Source: CATOSP01 sp965205385
GTDB taxonomy: Bacteria; Chloroflexota; Dehalococcoidia; Lucifugimonadales; UBA3495
Direction of reading: 5' to 3'
Length of the DNA stretch: 64,000 nucleotides
Assembly: GCA_965205385.1 (NCBI GenBank)
Contig: CBDBGS010000008.1
Coordinates: 186,001 to 250,000, forward strand
Numbering within the stretch: the stretch's first letter is position 1; each line of letters opens with the position of its first letter. The notes under the pieces are model-generated. The model searched no databases. It saw only the letters and a list, made by a program, of their open reading frames with translations, and had not been told where the DNA came from. This document shows positions 53,039 through 61,965 of the stretch, piece after piece. Made by a program: the position numbers and the translations under genes.

Positions 53039-54616
53039 ATGTCCAAAATTCTCATAGCAGACCCGATAGCCTCCGAAGGCGTCGACCTGTTGAGCGCCAA
53101 GGCCCAAGTCGACGTCAAACTGGGAATGAAACCCGAAGAATTGCTCGGGGTTATCGGTGAGTACGAAGCGTTGGTGGTCCGCAGCGAGACCAAGGTAACC
53201 AGGGAAGTTATAGAGGCGGGCAGCGGCCTGAAGGTCATAGCCCGCGCCGGTATCGGGGTGGACAACATCGACCTGTCCGCCGCCACGCGAGCCGGGATAG
53301 CGGTAGTCAACGCGCCGACGGGAAACACCGTCGCGGCGGCGGAGCACACCGTTGCCTTGATGCTCGCCCTCGCAAGAAACATTCCCGATGCCAATCACTC
53401 GGTCAAGGGCGGCCAGTGGCGGCGCAGCGCGTTTATGGGGATCGAGGTCCGCAACAAGACCCTGGGCATCGCCGGTCTGGGCCGCGTGGGGTCGGAAGTT
53501 GCGCGAAGGGCCCGGAGCTTTGGGATGCGGCTCGTTGGGTTCGACCCCTTTGTCTCCCCGGAGTATGCGCGCCAGTTGGGCGTGTCCCTGATGAACCTGG
53601 ATGAATTGCTGGCCGAGTCTGATTTCGTCACCCTTCACACTCCCCTCACTGACTCAACCAACGGCCTAATCGGGGTTCCCCAATTGAAGACGATCAAGCC
53701 GGGCGCGCGGTTGATCAACGTCGCCCGGGGGGAACTCGTGGATGAACAGGCCTTGTTGGAGGCGCTGGACTCCGGGCAGCTTGCCGGGGTCGCCCTGGAT
53801 GTGTTCTCCCAGGAACCGCCCACCGGAAACGTACTCCTCGACCACCCGAAGGTAATCGCCACTCCCCACCTGGGCGCTTCCACGGAAGAGGCCCAGCGAG
53901 AGGTGGCGGTGGAAGCTGCCGAGCAGGTATTGGCGGTGCTCAACGGGGAACCCGCCCGGAACACGGTGAACGCCCCCTTCGTCGCGCCGGAAGTCCATGC
54001 CGTGTTGGCCCCCTATATGAGGGCGGCGTCGGTCGCCGGCCGGCTGCTAACCAGCCTGGCGGAAGGCCAGTTCGTTGGGGTCACGATCAAGTACGAAGGA
54101 GAGATCGCCCAGCACGACGCCTCGATGCTCAAGTCGGCGGTGCTTGCTGGACTGCTGGGCCCGGTCACCGGCAACCACGTCAACCTGATAAATGCGCCGG
54201 TCCTCGCGCAACAACGTGGGCTAAACGTCACCGAACAGTACAACGAGGTCTCCCAGGAATACGCGGGCCTCATCACCGCAACTTTGGAGACCACCTTCGG
54301 CTCTCTGACCCTGGCCTGCACTTCCATGCGAAACGAAGCCCACATGGTCAAGATCGACGACTATTGGATCGACATAGTTCCGTCGGTCCCCTACATGCTT
54401 TTTGTGGACAACGAAGACCAGCCGGGCAGTATCGGCGCAGTGGGCACCATCACGGGTAGACATAACATCAACATCAGCTTCATGGAGGTCGGTCGTCTCA
54501 GCCTCCGGGGTCACGCCATGATGATCATCGGCCTCGATGACCCCATACCTCCTCCCGTGTTGGAGGAAATCAGGAGCCTTCCCCACATCCGCTCCGCCAG
54601 GCTGGTTACCCTCTAG
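53039..54616 (+). CDS. serA: D-3-phosphoglycerate dehydrogenase
   Basis: 525 residues in the long SerA form: catalytic substrate domain, Rossmann domain with GLGRVGSEVARR, catalytic residues in NVARGELVDEQ and HLGASTEEAQREV, then the intervening ASB-like domain (about 320-450) and a C-terminal ACT domain (about 455-525). It makes 3-phosphohydroxypyruvate, the first serine biosynthesis step; the ACT domain suggests serine feedback. It is the only gene of the serine pathway in the window. Confidence 0.92.
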   Translation: MSKILIADPIASEGVDLLSAKAQVDVKLGMKPEELLGVIGEYEALVVRSETKVTREVIEAGSGLKVIARAGIGVDNIDLSAATRAGIAVVNAPTGNTVAAAEHTVALMLALARNIPDANHSVKGGQWRRSAFMGIEVRNKTLGIAGLGRVGSEVARRARSFGMRLVGFDPFVSPEYARQLGVSLMNLDELLAESDFVTLHTPLTDSTNGLIGVPQLKTIKPGARLINVARGELVDEQALLEALDSGQLAGVALDVFSQEPPTGNVLLDHPKVIATPHLGASTEEAQREVAVEAAEQVLAVLNGEPARNTVNAPFVAPEVHAVLAPYMRAASVAGRLLTSLAEGQFVGVTIKYEGEIAQHDASMLKSAVLAGLLGPVTGNHVNLINAPVLAQQRGLNVTEQYNEVSQEYAGLITATLETTFGSLTLACTSMRNEAHMVKIDDYWIDIVPSVPYMLFVDNEDQPGSIGAVGTITGRHNINISFMEVGRLSLRGHAMMIIGLDDPIPPPVLEEIRSLPHIRSARLVTL

Positions 54617-55124
54617 CGTAACTGTTCAGAGATGATGACGCGGAATGGATGAATCCCACGTCGGTCGTCTCTACTATAATCCTCTTAAGATGTCTCGCCG
54701 CAACCCGTCATTCCCGCGAAGGGAGACCTTTGAATAATCCCCTCTCCCTTCGAGAGAGGGTTAGGGTGAGGGGGTCCTCCGTATCTGGGCGCACTCTGGA
54801 TTCTCGCTTTCGCGGGAGTCGCGGAAGGTTACGCAAAGGTCTCCGCAGGCCGGAATCCAGATATGGCAATGATAGGGACCGTTGCTGGTTGCGAGGGTTT
54901 CTGGATTCCGGGTCAAGCCGGGAAAGACGGGCTGGGATTAGGAAGGACACATCAAGTCCGAACAGTCACCCTCTAACCTATTGCTTGCCAGATTCCCGCG
55001 CCTGCACTACTATTGTCGCCAAAGGCTGCGGGCTGTGTGCCCCGGTTGAAACGTATTGAGAATGACATTTGGCTGGCGCGCATCCGGAAACCGCCGCTAG
55101 TTAGTTGCACGGGAGGACCGGACA
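54617..55124. other. Repeat-rich intergenic region
   Basis: About 508 bp holding a CCCGTCATTCCCGCGAAG REP-like unit (54705), the 123-bp element copy 2 (54722-54844) and a further GGATTCCGG..AGCCGGGAAAGACGGG palindrome near 54905-54930. No gene is supported. Confidence 0.7.
54722..54844. repeat. 123-bp MITE-like element, copy 2
   Basis: Same length and orientation as the copy at 8483-8605, with identical ends GGAGACCTTTG (54722-54732) and CAAAGGTCTCC (54834-54844). Interiors differ mostly in the GAGGG tract (here CGAGAGAGGGTTAGGGTGAGG). The outer flank is GTCATTCCCGCGAAG. Confidence 0.75.
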
Positions 55125-56174
55125 GTGGCTGACAAGATTGCAATCATGGGACCCGGCGCGGTGGGCAGCTACGTCGGCGCATTTCTGGTGCGGGAAGGTC
55201 ACGACATTACGTTTATAGATATGTGGCCAGAACACGTGGAGACCATGCGCTCCAAGGGCCTGCGGGCCAGCGGCAGCCAGGGTGATTTCACGGTGCCGGT
55301 TAACGCCATGCACCTGACCGACGCCCAGGGCATCACGGAGATGTTCGACTTCGCGTTCATCACAGTGAAGTCCTACGATACGGAGTGGGCCACCCACTTC
55401 ATCAAGCGTTACGTGAAGCCCGAAGGCTTCTTCGTCTCGATACAGAACTGCTGGAACGACCCGACAATCGGCGAGATCGTCGGAGCGGACCGGCAGATCG
55501 GTTGCATAGCCTCCCACATTGAGGTCGCTCTCTGGGAACCGGCCCATGCGAACCGGGGAGGCGAGCCCGGACGCGATCACGGCCACACGGTCTTCCGTGT
55601 TGGTGAGCAGAGCGGCCTGGTTACCTCCAGGTCAGAGAAAATAGCGGGGATGCTGGACTCCATCGACGCCGCTTACGCCACCGACAACCTGTGGGGCGAG
55701 CGGTGGGCCAAGCTGTGTCAGAACTCCATGGGAAATGCAATCTCCGCTATGTCCGCCCTCGGTTCCCAGGACATGGCCGCCGACCCGCGCTGCCGGTTGA
55801 TCCGGATCCACCTGGCCAAGGAAGGCGCGCAGGTGGGGTTGGCCCAGGGTCTAAACGTGGTCGACATGCAGGGCAAGCCAGCCCAGGTATGGGCGGAGGC
55901 CGACAAGGGCGACGTCTACGAGGAATTGGACGACTACATGAGCACCCGGGGCGGCAATACCAACTGGCTCGCGTCCATGGCCCAGGACGTGAAAAAGGGG
56001 CGCCACTCCGAGATTGATTTCATGAACGGCTTGATCTGCCGCAAGGGCCGGGAATCAGGCGTCGCCACACCCTACAACGACGCTATCGTAGACGTGATGC
56101 ACGGTATAGACGACGGCTCGATAAAGCCCGACCCGTCCACCGTTGACCGCATCATGAAGGCTTTGGGCCGGTAG
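55125..56174 (+). CDS. Ketopantoate reductase family (PanE/ApbA-like) oxidoreductase
   Basis: 349 residues. GPGAVGSYVGAFLVREGHDITFID is the N-terminal NADP motif, followed by VKSYDTEWA and a helical C-terminal domain (KLCQNSMGNAISAMS with the usual K/N pair, and RHSEIDFMNGLICRKGRE with the E residue). It may reduce 2-dehydropantoate or a related 2-oxo acid; the CoA pathway partners are not nearby. GTG start with GGGAGG upstream. A short gap separates it from the next gene. Confidence 0.85.
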   Translation: MADKIAIMGPGAVGSYVGAFLVREGHDITFIDMWPEHVETMRSKGLRASGSQGDFTVPVNAMHLTDAQGITEMFDFAFITVKSYDTEWATHFIKRYVKPEGFFVSIQNCWNDPTIGEIVGADRQIGCIASHIEVALWEPAHANRGGEPGRDHGHTVFRVGEQSGLVTSRSEKIAGMLDSIDAAYATDNLWGERWAKLCQNSMGNAISAMSALGSQDMAADPRCRLIRIHLAKEGAQVGLAQGLNVVDMQGKPAQVWAEADKGDVYEELDDYMSTRGGNTNWLASMAQDVKKGRHSEIDFMNGLICRKGRESGVATPYNDAIVDVMHGIDDGSIKPDPSTVDRIMKALGR

Positions 56175-56227
56175 CGCTTGTCGGCCAGCGGCTGGGTTGC
56201 TCAATCCTCCCATAAGGTGGTGCCCAG

Positions 56228-56698
56228 GTGTTTATCAGACTAGAACCCGCGGACTTCTTCATGTACCGGGTCATCATGATTTTCGATCTGGAGAGTCCCG
56301 ACGCCGAGGACCAACAGGTCCGGGACTATCTGACTGAGCACGAACTGGAGCCCAAATACCAGCGCGTGGGCGAACATGAGGAACGCCAGTGCGAGCTTAT
56401 GCAGTTCGGCGGCTGCTACTTAGGCCGACATCTGGACTCCATCGGAAAGTTGCAGCGTACCCAGGTGGAGATCGAGCTGGTTACCGAGCAAATAGAGGCG
56501 CACCTTTCGGACGACACCGCCGGGGACCTTGGCCTCAACGAAGAGCGCCGCAAATCCACAGTAGCCGAATTGGTGTCAGCGTTTCACGAAGACTCGGCTT
56601 TCTCGACTGCCGAAAACGGAGAGCTTGTGGCCACCCTAGACGGCGCGTCCGTGCGTGACGCAGCCCGCCAGGTTATCTCGTCTTCTTCGGGGGACTAG
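56228..56698 (+). CDS. Hypothetical acidic protein
   Basis: 156 residues, acidic and mainly helical, with RVIMIFDLESPDAEDQQVRDYLTEHELEPKYQ near the N-terminus and ELVTEQIEAHLSDDTAGDL in the middle. I do not recognise the family. The GTG at 56228 gives the longest form; ATG 56261 is possible. It lies downstream of the PanE-like gene in the same direction and before tRNA-Gly. Real coding is supported by lack of shadowing gene and by position. Confidence 0.5.
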   Translation: MFIRLEPADFFMYRVIMIFDLESPDAEDQQVRDYLTEHELEPKYQRVGEHEERQCELMQFGGCYLGRHLDSIGKLQRTQVEIELVTEQIEAHLSDDTAGDLGLNEERRKSTVAELVSAFHEDSAFSTAENGELVATLDGASVRDAARQVISSSSGD

Positions 56699-56765
56699 AC
56701 TGGGCCGACAGCTTCATGGGATCGCCAATTACGTGAAGTTGCCCCGGTGGCCCGGGAGTGGAAGT

Positions 56766-56839
56766 TGGAGCGGGCGATGGGAATCGGACCCACGTGACCA
56801 GCTTGGAAGGCTGGAGCTCTACCACTGAGCTACGCCCGC
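56766..56839 (-). tRNA. tRNA-Gly (anticodon TCC)
   Basis: On the minus strand GCGGGCG pairs with CGCCCGC. The D arm is GCTCAGTGGTAGAGC, the anticodon stem-loop CCAGC-CTTCCAA-GCTGG has anticodon TCC, and TTCGATT closes the T loop. T discriminator and an encoded CCA (56766-56768) complete the 74-nt gene. Confidence 0.95.
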
Positions 56840-57203
56840 GTTGCCACGCCGTCAATTATAGACCGCCTCGTCCTCACCCGCCACCTGCGCCCTACTGTAA
56901 CCCCGGTTAATAGCATGTAGATTGCAATAGCCCCGCCATTCCCACCCCCGTAATTCCCGCCGCCCCATCTTTCCTGCGGAATCGAGAATCCATCGCCCGG
57001 AGCCGACATTTCTGTCTATTGAATTAGCAGTCCGAGAACTCTGGACTCCGGCAAGGGCCGAAGTGTCGGTAGGACCGGGTAACATGCGATTGCCCTGGCG
57101 GAAAGGGCTTGGAAGTGGGCGCGGGGTCCCCTTTGGATGTATGCTTAGATGGTATCGATTGCTATAGGCGTGGTCCCTGAAGCCAGAAAATAGGAGGCAT
57201 ACG
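56840..57203. other. Intergenic region, no gene
   Basis: 364 bp between tRNA-Gly and a RidA gene. REP-like fragments (ATTCCCGCC...GCGGAATCG near 56950-56990) are present. The last 20 bp hold AGGAGG before the RidA start. Confidence 0.55.
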
Positions 57204-57593
57204 TTGGAAAAAGTTAGGAAGAATTATCCGGACATCGCTCCGTCTGGACCCACGTTCAGCCGGGGTGTGCGCGCAGGCAACCTCCTTTTCATTGCTGGTT
57301 GCACCGCCAGGGGCACCGATTCCCAGGGCAAAGATTTGATGGACCAACTGCGGGTGACACTGGACCGGATAACACGCATCGTGGCCGAAGAGGGCGGCGC
57401 GCCTTCTGACATCGTCAAGATCACAACCTTCGTTACCAGCATCCCCGACTGGCAGGCCCACGGTGAGCAGCAGCAGGCCCTATTTGCCGAATACTTCCGG
57501 GGAGAGTATCCGGCCAACACCCTCGTGGAGATCACCGCTTTGGCCGAAAACGGCCTGGACGTTGAGATAGAAGCAATCGTGGAGCTTGGTTAG
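57204..57593 (+). CDS. RidA family protein
   Basis: 129 residues. FSRGVRAGNLLFIAGCTARG, RVTLDRITRIVAEEGGAPSDIVKITTFVTSIPDW and PANTLVEITALAENGLDVEIEAIVEL follow the YjgF/RidA trimeric fold. RidA proteins hydrolyse reactive enamine/imine intermediates; the arginine site normally seen near VE-A is not obvious, so the substrate may differ. TTG at 57204 has AGGAGG six bases upstream. A second RidA gene lies 1.2 kb away. Confidence 0.87.
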   Translation: MEKVRKNYPDIAPSGPTFSRGVRAGNLLFIAGCTARGTDSQGKDLMDQLRVTLDRITRIVAEEGGAPSDIVKITTFVTSIPDWQAHGEQQQALFAEYFRGEYPANTLVEITALAENGLDVEIEAIVELG

Positions 57594-57647
57594 CGGTTAT
57601 CATCCCATGACACCCACGTCCTCAATCACATCTTGGGTGAATACTTG

Positions 57648-58766
57648 ATGCTTCCCGAAAGCAACCCCAGCAAGATGCGCGGCTACATCGTGGTGGGCAT
57701 TCTGATCGTCGTGGCCATTGGGGCGCTTAGCCTGCCCTTCGCACGCACCTATTGGCTGAAGGCGCAGTCAGAAGAGGTAAGCCTTCCGCGGGAACAGGGG
57801 CGTGACCTTGAGCTAATCACGGTTTTGGCCAGGGACGCCATACCGGCAATCACCGACCCGAAGTTCGCCGACGGGCCAGCGGCCTACGCCCAGATGCGGC
57901 CCCATGAGCGAGTATTGGCGGTCTCCATCAACGACGACCACCGCGCCTATCCCCTGAACATGCTCTCCCGGCACGAGATCGTCAACGACGTGGTAGGAGG
58001 GGTGCCGATAGCGGTAACCTGGTGACCCCTCTGTTTTACGGGCATTGTATATGCCCGCAACATCGGTCAGACCACCCATACCTTCGGTGTATCGGGAAAG
58101 CTGATAATGAACGCACTCGTGATGTACGACCACCAGACCGACACGCTCTGGAGCCAATTCCTGAGCCGCGGAGTCAAGGGTCCCCTGTCCGGATCCGAGC
58201 TTGAGATTGTCCCCGCGCTCCAGACCACCTGGGGACAGTGGTCCGAACTGCACCCCGACACACGGGTCCTGGAAAAACGGGGCCGATACTTCACCGACCA
58301 GTATGACCGCTACTACGCCTCCAACATGGCGGGAAAACTGGGCGAATCCAACTCCGACGACCGGCTCTCCAAGAAGGACCTGGTAGTAGGTATATCCCAA
58401 GGGAACTCGGCTAAGGCGTACCCCTTCCGCGTCATATCCGGGGAAGAGGTGGTCAACGACTACTTCGCGGGGCGGAACGTGGTGGTGGCATTCGCGCCGG
58501 AATCGGAGACCGGAGTGATATTCGACCGCTCAGTGGACAACCGCACCCTGTCTTTCGAGCCATTGCCGCCAGAGAAGGCCCTGTCCATTATGCGGGACCG
58601 GGAGACTGGCACCGTCTGGGACCGGCTCACAGGGCGCGCCGTCGAGGGGCCGTTGTGCTGCATTGCCCTGGAGCGGCTGCCCTCCCACTACGCTTTCTGG
58701 TTCGCCTGGAGCGATTATCACCCCGACACGGCGCTGTATGGGGCCGCGTCCGGAAGCGGGAGCTAA
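57648..58766 (+). CDS. DUF3179 selenoprotein (in-frame UGA = selenocysteine at the CPLC site)
   Basis: Two frames in phase, 57633-58022 and 58026-58766, are joined at UGA 58023-58025. The UGA falls exactly on the first Cys of the DUF3179 CPLC motif: GVPIAVTW-U-PLCFTGIVYAR (U126, C129 from ATG 57648). A hairpin at 58039-58057, 13 bases after the UGA, fits a bacterial SECIS. Residues 12-30 are a membrane anchor. The second half repeats the layout (AYPFRVISGEEVVND, APESETGVIFDR) without the CxxC. The TTWGQW-LHPDT and FWFAWSDYHPDT blocks are family features. Function unknown; a UxxC redox site is likely. It overlaps the next gene by 4 bp. Confidence 0.85.
58039..58057 (+). promoter_or_regulatory. 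Candidate bacterial SECIS hairpin of the DUF3179 gene
   Basis: CGGGCAT (58039-58045) and ATGCCCG (58051-58057) form a perfect 7-bp stem with loop TGTAT (G second). It starts 13 bases after the UGA, the same distance as in the UGSC gene. Confidence 0.65.
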
Positions 58767-59158
58767 CTCCCGCCCGGTACTCGCACGATCGCTTCCACTT
58801 CCACCAGGTACTCAGGGCGCACCAAGCCGGCTACGATCACCGTCGAGCTTGCTGGCGGGTCGGTGGGGAAGAACTCGGAACGCACTCGCCCATAGGCCCC
58901 GTAATTGGCGACGTCGGTGAGGAAGCAGGTGATCTTCACCACGTCGGCCATCGAAGCGCCCGCGGCCGCGGCGATGGTCTGGATGTTGGTCATAACCTGC
59001 CTGGACTGGGCTTCGCAGTCCCCAGGTCCTACCAGCGTGCCGCTGCCGTCGTTGGCCACGTTTCCAGATACAAACAACCATTCCCCCACCTGAATACCTG
59101 GAGAGAGGGCGGGGTTGGGACAAATTCCATCGGGTCTGATCGGTGTTCTTTCGGGCAT
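58763..59158 (-). CDS. RidA family protein
   Basis: 131 residues. ALSPGIQVGEWLFVSGNVANDGSG, RQVMTNIQTIAAAAGASMADVVKITCFLTDVANY and STVIVAGLVRPEYLVEVEAIV have RidA strand-helix order, with the usual late R-P-L/Y-VE-A block. It probably deaminates enamine/imine species. It ends convergently 4 bp inside the DUF3179 gene. A divergent 127-bp gap separates it from the RelA gene, without a recognised regulator. Confidence 0.85.
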   Translation of the reverse strand: MPERTPIRPDGICPNPALSPGIQVGEWLFVSGNVANDGSGTLVGPGDCEAQSRQVMTNIQTIAAAAGASMADVVKITCFLTDVANYGAYGRVRSEFFPTDPPASSTVIVAGLVRPEYLVEVEAIVRVPGGS

Positions 59159-59285
59159 ATTGACCTCCTCGGAGTCGTGGCGGTCCGGAATTTATTGGCG
59201 CGGCAGTGCCAGCCGTGGGCCATGGTAAGGGTCCCCGGGGCGGTGGCTCCGCAGCCCAAACCAAAAGGCCGCGGCAGCCGCAATT

Positions 59286-61493
59286 TCAGCTTGGAAGCGA
59301 GGCCGGGAGAGCGGAGCGGTGTCGGGTGGCCGATATGACGCCCTTGACGCCTTCCAGCTTGGAGAAAAGCTTCCCCAGTTGGTCCAGACCAGTGGTGTGC
59401 AGGGTGAGTTCGATGGTCACCGTGCCATCGGGGAGTTCTTTGGTGATAACCGACGCGATGTTGACGCGCTCTTCCGACACCTGGACTGTAACGTCCCGGA
59501 GCAAGCCCACCCGGTCGTATGCCCTCATCTCCACTCGCACAGGGTAGAGATGGTGGGTCTCACCCCAGTCCACGTTCACGATACGGTCAGGTTCATCTTC
59601 GTTGCGGAGGCTCACGCAGCCATCTTTGTGGACTGTCACGCCTCGGGAGCGAGTGATAAACCCCATGATTTCGTCGCCGGGGATGGGGTTGCAACAGCGG
59701 GCCATGCGGATTAGCAGGTCTCCCACGCCAAGGACCGAAATGCCAGAGCTGGGGCTGGATAGGGGGAGGTCAGGCTTTGGGGTCTCCGTTTGGGCTTCGG
59801 CTGCCTGGCGGGCTTGGGCCACCCTCTGGGCCAACTGGCTCTCGGACATGCCGCCGGAACCCAGGTTGGCCAGAAGTTCATCCATGCTGTCGTACCTGCA
59901 GAGGGAGAGCACTTCGGCGTCGTCCAACCGCTGGTTGAGCCGGCGCATCTCCCGGCGCAGCAACTCTCTTCCCCTCTGAATGTTGGAGCTGCGGGCCTGG
60001 CGGCGGAACCAAAGGCGTACTTTCTGACGGGCGGTGGCGGAGCGGACGTAGCCGCGGTTTGGATTTAGCCAGTCGAGACTTGGCCCGCGCTGCTCCTTGG
60101 AGACAAGAATCTCTACCGTGTCGCCGTTTTGCAGCGCCGTATCCAGGGAGATCAAGCGGCCGTTCACCTTCGCGCCGATGCAACGGTGTCCCAGGTCGGT
60201 ATGAATCTTGTAGCCGAAGTCGATCGGTGTGGAGCCGGAAGTCAGCTCAACGATGTCGCCTTTGGGAGTGTAGACGAACACCTGGTCCCGGAAGATGTCC
60301 TGTTTAACCGATTCCAGAAACTCGGCGGTCCCGGCCATCTCCCGCTGCCACTCCAGTAGTTGGCGCAGCCAAGCCATCTTCTCTTCGAAGTGCAGATCGC
60401 TGGACTTACCTTCCTTATATCTCCAGTGGGCTGCGACCCCGTATTCGGCCAGGTAGTGGAGGTCGTAGGTCTTGACCTGGACTTCCAGAGGAGTGCCGCC
60501 CTCGCAGATGACCGTTGTGTGGAGGGCTTGGTACATGTTTTCTTTGGGGTTGGCGATGTAGTCGTCGAACTGGCCCGGGATTGGGTGCCAGAGCTGGTGG
60601 ATAACTCCCAGGGTTTTATAGCAGTCTTCCTTGGTATTGACCAGGACGCGCAGGGCGTAGAGGTCGTAGATGTCGCGGAGTTCCTTGCCCTGGGCGGCGT
60701 ACCGTTCCATCTTCTGGTAGGTGCTGTAGATGCCCTTGGGCCTTCCGACCACCTCGCCGGCCACGTTGAAACTCTTCATTTCCTGGCGCAGATGTTCGGC
60801 CACCATCTCCACGTACTGTTCCCGCTGCTCCCGCTTGGTGGCCAGCATCTTGGAAATTTCCCGGTAGCGGGTCTCGTTCAGGTGACGGAAGGAGAGATCG
60901 TCGAGCCGCCACTTGATCTCCCAGATCCCGAGGCGGTGGGCCAATGGCGAGTATATGTCCAGGGTTTCCTGGGCGATGCGCTTCCGCTTCTCAACGGGGA
61001 GGGCGTCAAGGGTCTGCATATTGTGCAGGCGGTCGGCCAGTTTGATAAGCACGACGCGGATGTCTTCGGCCATGGCGACCAGCATCTTGCGCAGGCTCTC
61101 GGAGTAAAGCTGGTCTTGTTCGTCGGAGAGGTCGAGGCCGTTGCTGGATTGTTGGAACCGGACGTCCATCCTGGTCAGCTTGGTCACGCCGTCGACCAGT
61201 TGAGAGACCTCCTCACCGAACCTGGAGGAGATTTCTTCGAGGGTAACCTCGCAGTCTTCGACCACGTCGTGGAGCAGGGCTGCGATGATGGTGTGGGAAT
61301 CGAGGTTGAGGTTGGCCAGGAAGAGGGCGGTCTGGAGGGGGTGGGCGATATACGGTTCGCCGGAGAGCCTAGTCTGGCCCTGGTGGCACTGTTCGGCGAA
61401 GTAGTAGGCCTCCTGGACCGTGCCGGCCACCTGTTCTGAGAGGTACCCGGAAACTCGTTCTATAAGGACATTGGCGTCGGTGGTGGCTACCAC
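59286..61493 (-). CDS. Bifunctional (p)ppGpp synthetase/hydrolase RelA/SpoT
   Basis: 735 residues. N-terminal HD hydrolase domain with H-D in ALLHDVVEDCEVTLEEI and LADRLHNMQTLDAL. The synthetase domain has GRPKGIYSTYQKM, YDLYALRVLV, and QFDDYIANPKENMYQALHT; then TGS (FVYTPKGDIVEL...DFGYKIHT), a helical/zinc-finger region and a C-terminal ACT domain. It controls the stringent response. GTG start 61493 has GGAG upstream. Both HD and synthetase motifs look intact, so it is a long bifunctional Rel. No obvious operon partner. Confidence 0.93.
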   Translation of the reverse strand: MVATTDANVLIERVSGYLSEQVAGTVQEAYYFAEQCHQGQTRLSGEPYIAHPLQTALFLANLNLDSHTIIAALLHDVVEDCEVTLEEISSRFGEEVSQLVDGVTKLTRMDVRFQQSSNGLDLSDEQDQLYSESLRKMLVAMAEDIRVVLIKLADRLHNMQTLDALPVEKRKRIAQETLDIYSPLAHRLGIWEIKWRLDDLSFRHLNETRYREISKMLATKREQREQYVEMVAEHLRQEMKSFNVAGEVVGRPKGIYSTYQKMERYAAQGKELRDIYDLYALRVLVNTKEDCYKTLGVIHQLWHPIPGQFDDYIANPKENMYQALHTTVICEGGTPLEVQVKTYDLHYLAEYGVAAHWRYKEGKSSDLHFEEKMAWLRQLLEWQREMAGTAEFLESVKQDIFRDQVFVYTPKGDIVELTSGSTPIDFGYKIHTDLGHRCIGAKVNGRLISLDTALQNGDTVEILVSKEQRGPSLDWLNPNRGYVRSATARQKVRLWFRRQARSSNIQRGRELLRREMRRLNQRLDDAEVLSLCRYDSMDELLANLGSGGMSESQLAQRVAQARQAAEAQTETPKPDLPLSSPSSGISVLGVGDLLIRMARCCNPIPGDEIMGFITRSRGVTVHKDGCVSLRNEDEPDRIVNVDWGETHHLYPVRVEMRAYDRVGLLRDVTVQVSEERVNIASVITKELPDGTVTIELTLHTTGLDQLGKLFSKLEGVKGVISATRHRSALPASLPS

Positions 61494-61888
61494 GGATCAT
61501 CTACTCCAGTCGCTATGATCGGACCGCCGTAAACGCCTTGAGGTAGGGAAGGGCCCTCCGGGAGTTTTGGTGCATTTTACTCCTTCCAGTAGGGAAATGC
61601 CACGTCTCCGGACCCGAAGTGCACTCCCTTTTATTGTAGCGGAATCGAAGGGTTTCTGGTTAAAGTAGAGAGCGGCGGGACTGGTCTCTCAATGTGTTAA
61701 CGCCGGTGTTGGTTAGGGTATTGCCCCCTTATAGCGAAATTAGGGGAGCAATGCGCTTCGCGGGAGGCTCCTCTATTGCGGATATCAGGGGCGGCTTGCT
61801 AGAATCAGAAGGAAGGCGGACGCTTCACAGGGCCAATCCACCCTCAACCGCGCCTCATGTCTCCATGGAGACTCCACCCCCAGCACAT
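61494..61888. other. Intergenic region upstream of the RelA/SpoT gene and tRNA-Lys
   Basis: 395 bp between divergent rel and tRNA-Lys. TACAAT on the minus strand (61633-61638) could be a -10 box for rel, weakly supported. The last 100 bp are within the read-through end of the recombinase frame but hold no independent feature. Confidence 0.45.
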
Positions 61889-61965
61889 GGGCCGTTAGCT
61901 CAGTTCGGCAGAGCACCGGACTTTTAATCCGGGTGTCGTGGGTTCGATCCCCACACGGCCCACCA
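61889..61965 (+). tRNA. tRNA-Lys (anticodon TTT)
   Basis: GGGCCGT pairs with ACGGCCC. The D arm is GCTCAGTTCGGCAGAGC, the anticodon stem-loop is ACCGG-ACTTTTAATCC with anticodon TTT, and GGGTTCGATCCCC is the T arm. A discriminator and encoded CCA (61963-61965) complete the 77-nt gene. It is overlapped on the opposite strand by the reading frame of a recombinase remnant. Confidence 0.95.

Noticed and set aside
51493..53394. Extension of the LLM frame upstream to 53394
   Set aside because: The part beyond 52704 overlaps serA on the opposite strand and has low-complexity residues; ATG 52704 has a strong ribosome site.
54708..54950. 80-codon minus-strand frame, and a similar one at 8415-8633
   Set aside because: Both are readings of the 123-bp element and REP-like repeats; the proteins consist of Arg/Glu/Ser-rich repeats such as LRERGLFKG.
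60360..61439. Long plus-strand frame of 359 codons
   Set aside because: It is the antisense of the rel gene; the Leu/Val/Gly-rich reading has no family match and follows the codon bias of the real gene.
61785..61965. Recombinase C-terminus reading through tRNA-Lys
   Set aside because: This stretch is the reverse complement of the tRNA, a known artefact; real coding end is before it.
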